Source of the DNA: Marsupella aquatica
Lineage: Eukaryota > Marchantiophyta
Length of the DNA: 64,000 nt
Assembly: GCA_973895155.1 (NCBI GenBank)
Contig: OZ316898.1
Coordinates: forward strand, 11,532,001-11,596,000
Reading direction: 5' to 3'
The notes below the pieces were generated by a model, which did no database searches, was not told where the DNA came from, and saw only the letters and a program-made list of their open reading frames with translations. Of the stretch, positions 11,401 to 24,215 are shown one piece after another. A program made the translations under genes and the position numbers. Every line of letters starts with the position of its first letter. Position 1 is the stretch's first letter.

Positions 11401-12900
11401 ATGTCCCAACAAGTACCAATTGTGGCTCAGCAACGGGTTAGTTTGGACCTTGTGCTAGGTCATTGATAATCATTCTGGTGGCGTGGGCAACGAGTCTCGT
11501 GTCTGAGTGTCTGATGAACGTGAGTCAAGTCGAGTCGAATTTTATTTTCTTCTCGTATACTCATTGAGTGAAGGGCTTAGAGAATGCAGTACCTAACCCT
11601 GGCTTCCTGTGTCTGTCTCAAGGTACAGGAGATGATTCCACGAGTCCTATCAAAGCTTGCGTCCCATCCGGCCGTGGTCTTTACCGGCTAAGGTTGTGAA
11701 CTGAATTTGTGTTGTGCTGTTTTGTAGTGAGGTTGGACAGTGCACGAACAATGTTGACGCAAGAGTTCGACGAGTTTCGGCATGCAGATACGTTAGAAAC
11801 AGTCTTGGGTTTGAATTCTAACAGCATCCGTACATTGGTACATTATCCGTTTCAACACGTCGTGCTTTACCTTATCTGAAATGTCGCGCACCCGAACTCA
11901 TACCTTTCTCAGACCGGTATTGTATTTAGTAGGAGGGAGTCGTAGAGTGGAGTACCATGGCACTTCTGATAAGCACAGTCTAGTAGCTAGTGGGTCGGAC
12001 CCCGCTACCCTAGCAAAACCGTGGATGTAGGAACGATTTATCAATTGGAAAGCTGTGATGTACATCAGTTTGCACGATAGTGCAACTCTTCAATGCAATA
12101 AAAGTTTGGCTACGGACTAATTATACTAATTGAAAGTGAAGTATCCGAATGTCAGAGTCCTCCGTTTAATTTGTGCATCGAGTACCGTTGGGTGTCTGGA
12201 ATGTCAATTTGACGAATTTCACTCGAGGCTTTGCGCCGATCAGTGTCCTGTCACTGCTGCTTCGCTCCTCTCTCGATCGTTATTGCCTAGTTTTGCAGAA
12301 CTCATTCGAATTACAATTGTTGTGGAAAGTTCTGAGATTACCAGTCCCTGTGAAAGTTCACTGAGGGACGGCATTTACCGACCCAAATGTGCGTAGACAT
12401 GTGTGTACATTGAAGGAATTTGGCGGACTTTATGGCATTTACATGATTATATCTTTGTATTGAGAGAACGCGGACAGAAACGAAATGAACGCTGAATATA
12501 TATACATGGCGTCTGGAACTATGCAAGTAAAGGGAGAGTCGCTCTCTTCCTTCCAACAATACAGTAGGTGTCTGTACTTCAACTACAGTAGGGGTTAGTT
12601 CATCTATCAGTGCACTATTGTACAGTCCACACACTTTCGTGTACTCCAGCTCTTATTGTACAGTGACAGTCACTTGATTTAGTGTAATATTGGAGTCTCT
12701 TCTGCATAGTATTGTACACCATATTATTGTCACAATCCTTATTGTTCGAGTAGTTTACCAGATAATAGCTTTGGTCACGCGCGTTTCCATTGTTTTCTAT
12801 CTCAGCATAGGGTTGAATCCATGGCTCATAAATATTTAGTTTACATTTCGTGCAAATTTTACATGGAGGAATCATAAATAGTTTACATTTTGCAAGTAGG
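8441..12900. other. Long stretch without a recognised gene
   Basis: Base composition rises and pyrimidine-rich, leader-like sequence appears around 8640-9100. Several open frames of 60-112 codons (for example 9104-9355 and 9720-10058) show no recognisable domain and overlap on both strands. An exact short duplication of TGAACATTTTCCTCGCG lies at 10819-10856. A longer imperfect one around GGACCTGGTGTTG.CACTATCCA recurs at about 11042 and 11163. The stretch may be a non-coding transcript or a leader, but nothing proves it. Confidence 0.4.
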
Positions 12901-15900
12901 CAACACTTCATGCGTGGACTGTGGAGATGGATGGCATTGCTCAGTAGTGAACACTGACGTGGCAGGGCGGGGCCCTTCAGTAAACACAGCTGTGGGTCGA
13001 GGGTGAGTGATGTCGGCCACTATGGGCAATGGGACTATTTGGACCCCCTACTGTACTGTACCCCCAAGTGAACCAGATTAGGGATAAAATGAAAAGCCAG
13101 GAGAGAGTCAGCACAGAGGGACAATACCCAGAGCGCTATGTGACAATAACCAGATCCCTACCTTGAAGTACAGGAATCAGGTTCCTGCCTGGACTCTACA
13201 GTAATCACACTTGGGCCCAGTCAGAGTTATTATTGGTTGAAAATAGAACTTATATTATGCAGAAAAGACTACCCCTACTCAACTCTAAACATTGATCTCG
13301 ACTCGGATCTGAATTCAACCCCTGACTTATTGGTTGAAACCATAACTTGCAGCTACACATCAAAGGCTTTTGATTAGGATTTAACCCTTGATTGAGGATT
13401 CAATTCCCTAGCCTACCTGGAAACTAACCAGGAAAAGTCTGAGGGATTGGTTAGAAAAATAACCAAGCTATGCACATATCAAGGACAGTAGAAAAGGGTC
13501 AGCCCTACACAATTCTAACCATTGAATTTAAGTTCTCAACCCTTAGTAAGCGAGTGGTTGAAAATTTGCCTTAAGCTATGTACATATTAAGGGCGAGCGG
13601 GTCTCTCGGAGTGATTAATATTGCCAATGAGCACTGCCAAACTCCCGTGGAAACTGGCTGATGTATCTTTTGATCCTGCCAATAAATTTGGTTTTTTCCT
13701 GCTCCTGCCATTGAGCTAACGGCTTTGCTGCTTGGGCAGGGTATCTATTGTTTCAACATTTTTAATCTTGTTACGGGATTAATTAAGCTCCATTCAACCC
13801 CTAACAATACCCCAGATCCTACCTAGAATTAGGCATGGACTTAGTGATTGGTTGAACATATAAGGCCTGATGTCCGTCTTGGCTTGCACGATCTTACCCC
13901 TTTGCTTTCCGTTTGGATTTGATTGAATAAGGAAGAAGAAGCTATGTCTGGTCCAGTTGGTTACTCCTTCAGCTTACTCCCATATGTGGGCTGTCAGGTC
14001 TTATGCTTTCTACTTCTATTGACAAATAACATTTACTTTTGAGACCAAAATAATATAACTTAAGCTATGGAGAATGGATAAGCCTTACCCGACTCTTCCA
14101 ATTACTTAGATCTAGACCTGCATCAGGGGTCGTCCTAAGGGACAGGTGGTTCCTCAACCAAACCAATCACTAAAGAAACCAGATTGGTTACTCAACCATA
14201 TTTACCAATCTAAAAGGGATAAGTCTTGAGTGTATAAGCTGGTCCCTCAACCAAACCAACCTTTCTAAACATCTGGCCCAGGGATGTGTACAGCATACTC
14301 CTTTCCTTATCCGATCATTAATAATTTTCCCATTTTTCTCCTGGGTTTTCAATATCTCAGTATTGCCCTCACATAGTGAATGTTAATTTGCCCATGCTCA
14401 GCTAATCAAGCCATCCTTAACCACCACTAGCCATATATAATGGGGAAGTGTCCAAGACCTTTCCCTTTGTCCTCATTCCAGTATTTTTTATCCTCTACTG
14501 TGTCAATTTGCTACACAATTTCAGGAAAAAATGCTCTTAATGGTACCTACGGGTAACTCTAAGCTTTTGAAGGGCAGGTGTGCTTTAACAACATTTTAGC
14601 TAGTCTCTCCATCTCTTTCTCCATCATCCACTCAGTATTAATTTGCCTATATTCATCTAGCCACATTCTGGGTTAATTGACAATATCTTAATTTTTCCCC
14701 TCATCCAATCATCATTGATCTGCTCACTCATCTAACCTTGTTTGAATTAATTATCCCTTGGAGGAGTGTTGGGTTAGCCAGTTCAGTCCTTTGAAATTAT
14801 ATACTCCAACTCTGCCAATTTGAATGCCCAAATTTTGGTATGATGAGAACTGAAAGAACTGTACAAGGTTTTTTTGAAACAAACTCAGTCTAAAGCAATG
14901 GTCACCAATGAGCAAACTAATAGAGCCCCCCCAGAGCCCCCATTAACTAATTAATCACTACATCCCCCCCCCTGCCCCCCCACCCCCAAAGCAATCGGAT
15001 GGCTATAAATAACGAAATAGTTGAATGTCCGGCTAAGATTACTCCATGGGGCAGCTTACTAACTAAGATAGTTTGGAGTTGATGTGAGAAGATTGTGCAG
15101 TTTTGGAGGTGACAAAGGAAACCCCAAACCCAACTACACTAGAGTAATTGCTGATGAAGAATGCAAAGGTCAAATTTTCTTCTTCCTAGGATTCTCCAGA
15201 AGACGAGCACAGTCTATGAATCACAGTCTCACGCATGCAATGGCAGGAACGGACCCTATCACCTTATGTTGTCACGCTGTTGATTCCTCGCAAAAGTTTA
15301 ATTTCGTCCCGCTGGCGAATCAAGGTCGAATCGAGGTCGTTGGAATCCTTGATCACATTGAGTGATTGAGTGCAGCAGATTCGATATCTGCAGGTGCAAG
15401 ATAGTCAGAGCAAATCACTCATTGCCACGGTAGAGCTTTATCTGCTTCTGCGATGATTTGTGATGATAAGGGCCACGAATATTTCGAGAACCACACCAAA
15501 AGCTGTACTGTAGTCCCATCAGAGCCCATTAATTTTGATTCTCAGGCTTGGAACAATACAGTGTGAGACATTCGAGTGGCAGTGGCTTGACTGCCTGGCT
15601 CTTTGCTCTATCCATGCATTCTAGTCAGGTGGCCCTTGTAGAGGATGACAAGTGTGATGCCAGTCAGCCAATGCCATAGCCCAATCTCTGTAATCAGAGA
15701 ACTAGTCAGAATTCTTTCATGAAGTCGGACCATGAAGCACCAGATACAGTAGAGTGCAGTGCAAAGGCCATGACTTAACTTTCTATGTGCAGAGAATCAT
15801 TCAGAATTCTCCATCAATTCGCCCATCACGAAGATTGAGGAAGCAGAGGTCAGAGACAGTACGGTAGAGTGCCGTGCATAGAGTACATTGTTTTATAGTG

Positions 15901-16474
15901 TTATAGCGGTCGACAAGCTGGCTCCTGAATGGTCGTTCCCTCTCTTTCTACACTGCGTACGGATTGTAGGCGCTGGAAATTTCTGACATCGATTTTTTTG
16001 CTCAATTATGTCTTGCGTTGTCGGCTGTTGTTGATGCTGATTGCTGCGTCCTTTCTGCTCCAGATCTTTCCTACTGATCTTCTCTGATCTCGTAGCAGAA
16101 GAAGGACAGCTGATGAGCTCCGAATTTTCCTCGGAAACTTCCCCGGCCCTAGAGTCTCCTCTATCATAAGGTTTCTCCAAGGTCTCTCCAGCCCAGTGCT
16201 GTCTAGTGCACTATCTTGTCCGCCCGACTGACTTCTTGGGATTTGCCCGAGTGCATAGCGGGTCAAAACCTCTGTTGTGACACGTCTGCTCACAGATCCT
16301 TACACATTACTGTAAGGCTGCATTGAAACTGCTGCATTGGAACTTTCTTGTGGGGTTGCAATCTCCTTGATAGCCCAGATTAGGAAGCGGACTTTCTTTT
16401 GGACTTTTTTCACGTGGAGTCGGAGAATTTCTTTTCCTCAGGAGTCTGTGTTTGCTACGTCTTACGGTCCGAGC
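12901..16474. other. Intergenic stretch; upstream region of the cupin gene
   Basis: No gene is recognised. Positions 13000-14900 are AT-rich and repeat short TGGTTGAAA/ACTCAACC-type words. A C-rich run lies at 14926-14990. The 15084-15365 frame (93 codons) has no recognisable domain. The last 150 bp before 16475 resembles a leader and holds a pyrimidine tract ending in TTTTCCTCAG at about 16432-16441, a possible splice acceptor just before the chosen start codon. Confidence 0.4.
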
Positions 16475-18388
16475 ATGTCCACACTGCATTTGGCTCTGTT
16501 TAACAAAGTTGTCGCATGCTCTTCTTCTGTTAGGTTTCTGACCTCTTCTTCTTGCTTCTCTCACCACAGAAAGGCTCATCGTGGTGGGATAGGCGTGCAC
16601 AGTAGTCGACAACAAGTGCTACAGCAACCTTCACGTAGATCTATTCTTCTAACCATTGGCGTTGTTGGGTCTCAGTTGTGTGGAGTGAATCCTGTGCAAG
16701 CAACAGCGAGAAGCAGCATGGCAGAGGAGTCTCAGAAAAAGACCGAGGAGGGTCAGCCCGAGAACTTTCCTTACATCCAGCTTTGGGTGTCGGCGGACGG
16801 AGAATCTCATGTGCAGAAGTGCAAGATGACGGGATTCAAGACTCAGCTTTACAGCTCTATGCCCCAGTTTGTGAAGGATGAGTTCGGTGGCCAACCCGAG
16901 AAAATCGCTTTCACAGAGCTCGCCGTCGGTCTCGAGCAGCCTCTTCACACTTGCCCACAAGTTCAGTTTGTTGTGACCCTTTCTGGCTCGTGGTAAGTTA
17001 AACTCTCTAGATTATGGTGCGAACCCTGAGTGAAACAAATGATTTGTGACTTGGAATTTTGCTCCCGGGATGAATGCGCTGAAGACCGGTCTATACTGCA
17101 TTTGTGAGCTGCCTTGGAGCAACTGCCTGGTGCCGAGTGTCTTTGCTGGATAAGTTTGGCAAGATTGCTTGAATTATCTGTTCCCGAGGTCTCTGGAGTC
17201 CTTACTGTTTGTTCACAATTTCTGTAATTGGTTTCTTTTAGCCTCATCACCTTGATTTTCGAAGTCCTGTCCGGGTTTCTACCAATAAAAGCAGTTCAAG
17301 GATTGAAAGAAATAGGAGATGAAGTGAGGTGTTCAAACCGTCGTCAGTACACTAAACTGGACCAGAGAAGAAGTAGAGAGAGCATACTGAGTTCAATGGG
17401 TATGAGTATTTCGAACGAGGTCTCTTTGCAACACCCTCCCTGGTTGTTCAGTAAGAGAAATTCGGGTGGAAGTGAATTTTAAACGGCTTGTCCGGATCAA
17501 GTTACAATGGGACCTGCTTCATGTTTTTCTCATAGAGGGTTAGTGCAAATTATTTTTGCAAATCCATGCATTTATCCCATGGTCCAATTGGGTTCGAATT
17601 TGTACGAAGTCCTCTCATTGGTTCGCTATTTAAAGGTCATCGTGGCCACTTGTTATTGCAAAAAATAATGTGAGAGGTTAGGGTTTAGAGAAACCGGCAA
17701 TGTAAACTTTAGCTGCAAGAGAGCTTTTCAGCATTGAGTCGAGCAGGTTCTCGTGAAACATCTAGGCTATGAAGCTGGAAATCTAGTTTCCTCAGTTCTA
17801 CACTCCGCCGAGAAAGTTGAGATAGTTCTATGGTGTCGTCAGGAAGCACGTTCCATCGTGTAAGAACCACGAGCTTACTGAATTCAGTTGGTCAGTTTTA
17901 GTCGGTTGTGGCGTTTTGGCTGAGTTCATGAAGAGTGGAACAAGTTTTAATTTTTTCTCTGCATTGTAAGGGATTTCCATTTCTTGAATCGCTCGCCAAC
18001 TATAACTTCTGAGTGTGCCTCAGGAACATCAGGCTAAATTTCCTGGAGAGAGCCATTAGTTTATCACTGACGATAACTGAGCAGCATCTATAGAATTAAA
18101 AATCAAGTACATGGGGCATGCCTAGGTAACGCTGTAATTAGTTGAAATCAGGAATTCAAGAAAGAAATGTTACTAACTTGTCTTTGTTCACGCAGGTACA
18201 TAAAGACTACCGATGGTACAAAGCATGTGTTCAAGGCAGGAGAAGTTCTGTTCCAGGACAACACAAAGAATACTCCCGCTCAGAAGCTTGGTCAACATTA
18301 TTCTGGTGCTGTTGGGGATGTTCCTTGCCAACAAATGATCGTACAATTCAATCGTGCCCCTGAGGTAGACAACCCAAATCCATTTTGA
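16475..18388 (+). CDS. Plastid cupin-fold (RmlC-like) protein, 2 exons
   Basis: Exons are 16475-16992 and 18196-18388. The 1,203-bp intron begins GTAAGT and ends CGCAG, and the join restores a Trp codon (SW|YIKT) in frame, giving about 236 residues. The N-terminus is rich in Ser, Arg and His like a transit peptide and contains RRSILLTIGVVG then an AxA-type site (VQATA), resembling a twin-arginine thylakoid-lumen signal. The second half is cupin-like: GEVLFQDNTKNTPAQKLGQH, then GDVPCQQMIVQF, as in small plant and algal cupins where a beta-barrel binds a ligand or metal. The reaction is not known. A longer frame opens at 16337, but the ATG at 16475 follows a possible acceptor site and starts a more typical transit peptide. 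Confidence 0.75.
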
Positions 18389-20076
18389 GCCTTCTGCAAG
18401 GCCACTGTTAACTCATTTAGGTTCATTCGATCTGTGAACGTGAGGATGAATACCTAAAAATTCAGGATGCCCCGATTGCAACATCTTTGTCGGGTTGGTC
18501 TCTTGAAGAGTTGTTACAATTCCTAATAAGTTTGGACTTGAAACCCCGTTAATTTTTCTGTGAAACTTCACGCAGTTGAAAGAGTGTAAAGACTGGGAAT
18601 AGTCCCGAGACAATAATTTGCTTGCAAGGCATGCTCTAGAGGGAAGCTGTCAAAGAATGCAGCACTGTACCAGCTTGACTTGCTCAACACCTCCTCATTC
18701 AGATGATTTTATTATTATTTCTTGGTGATGGGTATGTCTTGAGAGAACGATTGTCTATCACTTATGGGCAAGGGTGCATAACATCATCAGTGTCTCCAAA
18801 GCGTTCTAATTTAAGCATATGGTAATGACTGCAAAATAACTGTAGCAGTAAACTCTTAATGCATGACAGAAAAACGTTCACTACGATTTTCGTTGGGTGA
18901 GGAGATTGTAGAACAAATTGAAAATACTTCGTGTTGAATTTCTTACTCTGGAACTTTAATCTTGCACAATTGAAGGTTACCATTCTGAATCGTCTGGGTC
19001 TTGCTATGCTCGATAGTATACATTTCAAAGCCCTCTATTACATCGTAGAAAGTCATCTCTCCTGACAAGCTAATTTAGTAAGAGCTTGGATTCACACTCC
19101 ATCATATCCAGCTTCCGTCTGATTTAGCTTCACTAACCGCTTGTAACCCCCAGTCTGCAATTATAATAACTTGAAGATCATGAATGGGGGCGATGTAAAT
19201 CGAAAGTAACCTCCAGTCTGCAGTTTCAATGTTAGTAATATTGAACACGGTCAACGGGTGAAACCACATCCATATGTCCACTTACAGATAAAAGTAGACA
19301 CGCCCTTGCTTTCTCGACAGGTAATTCTACTCAATGCAAGTCCAGCCGCAAGGACTGCAAGATTTTCCGTTCTTCTCACTCGAGGTACACCTGGGAAAGT
19401 ACAGAACCCACTCTGTAGGGTTTTTTGTGTGGTTGTGATCGAAAGCAAAGCACTGATAAATCTCTCGACGGGTCGTCAGTCCAATTCAATGGATGGCAAT
19501 TAGGTTCCCTGTGCAAATTCTCTCCCATGACCATTAGCTGAGCTGAATGCCAAAGCCACAACTAAATATCCTCTTAGATCTTAGGGTTATTTTGCATGTG
19601 AATGTCCCTTTACAGATTGTAAAGTGTGTTCCCATCTGCTCTCCAGTGGCTCTCCAGTGCCTCCAACGTCTTGTAAACCCAGCCTTAGCACATCTCTGAC
19701 CTCAAGTGCACTGACCTGCACGCCGTTGTGGACACTTCTTCAGCAGTTGATCTACTGTAGTGAATGGACCATTCACTTAAAAAGTATTATTGGTTGGTTG
19801 GAAGATGGCGACTTACTCAATCTCTGTTGACTGGTAGCCTCGCTTCAGGATAATCAGCTGCAGTAAAAAGGTTGCAGTGACTGATTCACGTCATAATCCA
19901 GTGACTAACCTGATATAGACTCTGTGTTCCCTACGTTTTAATTATATGTGGACGCATGGTAGGCAAACAGCCCACGAAATCGTGAGAGTCCCAGCGGAAC
20001 TTCCTCAATGTGCATGCTGCTTGGCTACCTTGCTGGTCGCTTTGCTTTGCTTGCTTGGAAGAAACTACTGTAATGA
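18389..20076. other. 3' flank of the cupin gene and intergenic DNA
   Basis: No gene is recognised. Short open frames at 19251-19561 and 19624-19830 carry no domain. CAGTCTGCA..T..AATAATA..TTGAA occurs twice near 19150 and 19215, a weak local duplication. Confidence 0.4.
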
Positions 20077-20078
20077 TA

Positions 20079-20503
20079 GGGGGACTCAAATATAGGCCGT
20101 GGCTTGTTTCCCGGCCATCCGAGTTAGGTTCGGGTGGACGTGACTGTAAAGGTGTGCGGCAGCCCCGAGAGCAGGTCTGCACACTGTTGCTGCGGGGTTT
20201 GAGTGTCTCCCGGCCTAAGCAGTCACCCCAGGGTTTAGCGTGACATGTTTGAAAATTTGTCGGGTCATCGATGCGTGCGCCAGCTGGGTGACGAACACAC
20301 ATGCCACCCCGTGATTTTCCGACGGGAGAGTGACACTCTTCGTTGCCTGCATCAGTTCTCTATTTCCGCAGCACTGGTATCCCGGTGCGTCCAAAAGTTA
20401 AAACCCCAAAAAATTCAAGCCCGTGAAATGAGCCTGCGGTCACCCTTACGGACATGAGAGTCATTCCGTGACAGGATGACCCGGCCCTAATTTTGAGACC
20501 CCC
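20079..20503 (+). mobile_element. MITE with GGGGGNCTCAAA ends, copy 1
   Basis: The left end GGGGGACTCAAA (20079) is mirrored by the right end, whose reverse complement reads GGGGGTCTCAAA. Both are flanked by TA. Internal sequence matches the element at 40773-41180 in inverted orientation, for example a CGGGTGGACG..TGTGCGGC..CCCGAGAG..CTG.ACACT order. It is about 425 bp and has no coding frame of its own. A TA target duplication would suit a Tc1/mariner-type MITE, but two bases are weak evidence. Confidence 0.6.
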
Positions 20504-20505
20504 TA

Positions 20506-21687
20506 ATGTATGGTACAAGGAAGTACTCCCAGAATCCTTGACTTTCGTCTATGAAGCAAAACCTTGTGCATAATTGGGGTGGCAGGATTTGGGGACAATG
20601 GAGTAGGAAACACCGATAGACTCGAGTACAATACGATTTCTCAACAAGATACCATCATGACCTGAGAGTTCTGTACTCAGACAGATGGGAACAAATTGTT
20701 CAGTCACTAAGTTGTCAATTACGTCTGTCGCCTGGGCAAACCCTGAAGTCCAGGCGTGTTTGAGAGTCAAGGGCTAGACTCAGGACACCAGGCTGAAGTG
20801 CAGTAAAGCCGCCAAAAGCTGAAATCAGGAATCGGAAAGTACCTCAAAAAGCGGCCCAGTGGCCCACGTAAGAGCTGAGGTGACCTTTTCATTCAATTAA
20901 AGGTCCGAGTCCAACCGACATTCCAAGTATTTTGGATTCTTCGAAGAGCAAACTCGAAAAGCGAAAATCAGAGATCATTATTATATACAGCAGATTTGGG
21001 TGACGAGGGTGTGGACTAGGGTGGTTTGTTCGTTCGTTATTCTGTTGGCGCAATTGTGGGTCCACGGTTCCTTCCTTGTCCAGTTTTCCCTATAGTCTTT
21101 CTAGTGTTTGATCAAGGATGATGCCCTTCAGATTGGACCTCTACGTACCAGGCTTTTAAGTCTGTTGCTCAATAGGAATTTCTCTTGCAGATGTTGGGGT
21201 CTACCAAGCTGTTTGTTGCTCACTAGGGCTTTAGGCCTGTCTTGAAATGTGCTATCGTCTTTAAAAATGCGGCCCTTTAAGACTCCTGAATTGTCTGCAA
21301 AAGATGACATACAAAATCTGCACACAATTGGCTAAAGCAAGTATAGGCAAGTATTTCAATTTGTTTTACATGAGATTGCAAGGTCAAGCCTCCTCGGCCA
21401 TTATCAAAGACTCACCACATGCCCCCAGCTCTGTTTTCCACTTGCACCCAAATTATACATATTTCCATGAAGTCATGGTCTAGAAGCATCACTATAGACC
21501 ACTCTAGACCATAGGCCCTTCTGAATGACTTTGGATGTAGATTATATATTTAGAATCCGAGTACCCCTAATAATTCGGAACTGCAGTACATTATTCACAA
21601 AGATGTTCTGGTGAGTCGGGGCGAGCCTACTGTAGTCCAGTGGTCCTGGTCATATCATTTCGGTTGGGGTCGCGGGTTTAGGTTACT
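20506..21687. other. Intergenic stretch, nothing recognised
   Basis: No gene or clear repeat is seen. TATAGACCACTCTAGACCATA at about 21492-21512 is a short imperfect direct repeat. Confidence 0.35.
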
Positions 21688-21730
21688 GTTGGGTTGGGTT
21701 GGGTTAGGTTGGGTTGGGTTGGGTTGGGTT
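21688..21730 (+). repeat. (TTGGG)n pentanucleotide array 1
   Basis: About eight units of GGGTT with one GGGTTA variant. A 10-nt G run follows at about 21801-21810. A G-rich strand of this kind could form quadruplexes. Confidence 0.9.
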
Positions 21731-22079
21731 AATGATTCTGTCGGAATCGATGATTGTCCTGACGTGACGTTCTCGGCTTCGGTCGCTGTCCTGGTGACGT
21801 GGGGGGGGGGGTGCGTGGTCTGTCCCCGCACCGGTGCGATGCGATCGATGGCTTTGAAAGCGTCGATGTGGGAATAAAATGATGTCAACGGGAAGGAATC
21901 TATCACGTGCCCCGGCCTTTGCCCGTATTGCTGTCGCGTATCGCCCCCCTTAGCGTAGGAGCGATTCCTCGTACATCGGGGACATACACTAATCGCCACT
22001 CCACGCTAACGCCAACTTATTATGACTGCTTGTAGTCTCGCACTGCTGCATGCCCTTGAGACGACGACAAAAGAAGGCT

Positions 22080-22110
22080 GGGTTGGGTTGGGTTGGGTTG
22101 GGTTGGGTTT
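22080..22110 (+). repeat. (TTGGG)n pentanucleotide array 2
   Basis: Six GGGTT units, followed 30 bp later by a TTGAG-type variant array (22138-22155). It has the same unit as array 1, 350 bp upstream. Confidence 0.9.
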
Positions 22111-24052
22111 TAAGCTTTGCATTGTCCACTCTCCCAGGTTGAGTTGAGTTGAGTTAATTAGTTTGGGTTGGATCTAGCTGTCAATGATACTGTAGGAGGT
22201 AGATGTAAAACTATGCAGGGCAATGAGCCATTGGTACTAGAGTTATCTGTGACATATGGAGTTGAAATTAGGTAAGATCCCCATGTTGAAGTCACTTTCA
22301 TAAGTCAAGTCAGGGCTAACCATGTTGGGAACTATTTGGAGATCAAACTAAAGGCAAAACTCCTAAACGGCCTTCATGAGCAACCTGCAGACCCAATCCA
22401 CCAGGAGTCTGATTTCCTGGGAGAGTTGAGTGCAAAGTTTAAGTGGGTGAGTGTAATGCCACGATGCCTTAAATGAAAAGGAGCAAAATCAAAAACATTT
22501 TTGTCATACTTGGAGACCCCTTGATCCTTAGGGATGAGAGAAAAGATCTTGTTGAGGGTCGGTCTTGACCTCAACCCTATGTAAACCCTTGCAACAACCT
22601 AGAAAACCAAACCCCGATGGACCACAACATACAGTTGACAAACAATTCATATGGACCAACACAATCCACGTGGACCAGTTGTTAACAAACTGTTGTTCTA
22701 AGTCTACATTGAACTCAAAACATTATATTTCCTTTGTATATATAGTCGTACTTTTATGTCTCAAAAATTGCTAGGTCCATCCAAGTTACATGGTTAGATA
22801 CTCTGTTCGGTCCCAGCATAATTCCAGAACCCCAACCCAAAGAAAACAAAAGAAAGAGACAAAGATATGGTGGACTGGCCTGGCTTCCTCATTTCACATG
22901 TAGTCACATTCACCGGGGAGAACAAAAACACGTGAACAGACATGTGGGAGATCAGAAAATAATGCCGGCTTTTCTTAATTAACTGCTTTGCATCTCAGGG
23001 TGTGGCATTGTTGGAATCCCTACGAGAGGCCACGCAAGTGGGAGGGCCATGTGACCGCCCCTGTAGATCGATGCTCCTCAATGTATGCTCCCAATTCCCC
23101 AAAAAGCACCCCCAAGTCAACGAGACACACTACTGTACTTGTACCCATGTAAAACATTTAGAGTTAGTTGTTGATGGCAACTTGAGGGCTTTGTGTCTCT
23201 TTGGTTTTCTTGGGTTTTGCCCCGGTTTTCGCTCCTTTATTGAGTCTTCCACCGTTGGGATCTTATCTCTCCGTCAGGTGCTTTTTGTTCTTTTGGCAAC
23301 CTCATACATAGGAAAAAAAACAAAACAAACAACAGGACTGTCTTATACCCACACTTGCAAAGTCATTAGAAGAGGAGATTTTGTACTTTTTTTTTAAGAA
23401 GATTGTTTGAAGGAAAAGGATAATTTTCTTTCAGTGTTTTTCCTTAAAAGCGTGTGCCAAACTCTCATGTTTTACTGGACATACCTATGGTGTGTATGGT
23501 CTTGTATTCACTGTCAGAACTTGTAGTGAAGGTGTCATGTGAAGGAACATGGCATCTAGTCTCCTTCAACATGTCCCTCACATGCCTGCTAGTATGCAAC
23601 TTAGGTAGTCAATTGTTAGACCTTCCCGGCCAATCTTGGTATCTTGCCAGCTTACATTTCAGTAGACATAATTTCTATCACACTTTTTATATATAGAAAA
23701 ACCAAACTGCATACATTCATTTCCTTTTCTGGTGTACCACACAACATTTCTGTTTTTACAGTTAGTTTTGTTGGTTTTCATCAAAGATTGTGTACATGTT
23801 GATTGCTGGCAGCTCACACCCATATGTCACAACATCAGATCTCAGCCATCACATTGTGGTGACTAAATCTAGAGGAGCTCCTTAACTGGAAAATCTTTAA
23901 TGGAAAGGAAAAAATATATTTGGTTTTTGACAAATTTTCTAGGAATCGCATCAGCTGGTCATTTGAAGATGAATTGCCAATATGGTTTTTGTGGATGGAC
24001 GACTTGAGAGGGTGGTAAACCCAAGTAGCTAAATTTCTAGTTTAATTAGCTT

Positions 24053-24215
24053 TTCCTTCTGGTTTTTGCTTCTTAATTTCCTGGTTCTGGCCTCTCTGAT
24101 TTTTTTGGCTTGTCGACCTTTGGATGTACTGGGTGCCGATGCCCTCTGTGGGCCACTCCTTCTGTATGCTGGCATTTTGGATGTAATCAATGAGTTTTCT
24201 CGAGGCAAAAAATAA
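24053..24215 (+). mobile_element. Probable LINE 3'-tail fragment, copy 1
   Basis: The segment ...GGTGCCGATGCC..TGTGGGCCACTCCTTCTGTATGCTGGC..TTTTGGATGTAAT resembles 26305-26375 in order and spacing. T-rich sequence ending in a TGTAATCAATGAG-like motif is typical of plant L1 tails. The class is inferred. Confidence 0.4.

Noticed and set aside
15589-15610. TGCCTGGCT word resembling the start of miR160
   Set aside because: Only nine bases match and no fold-back partner is present.
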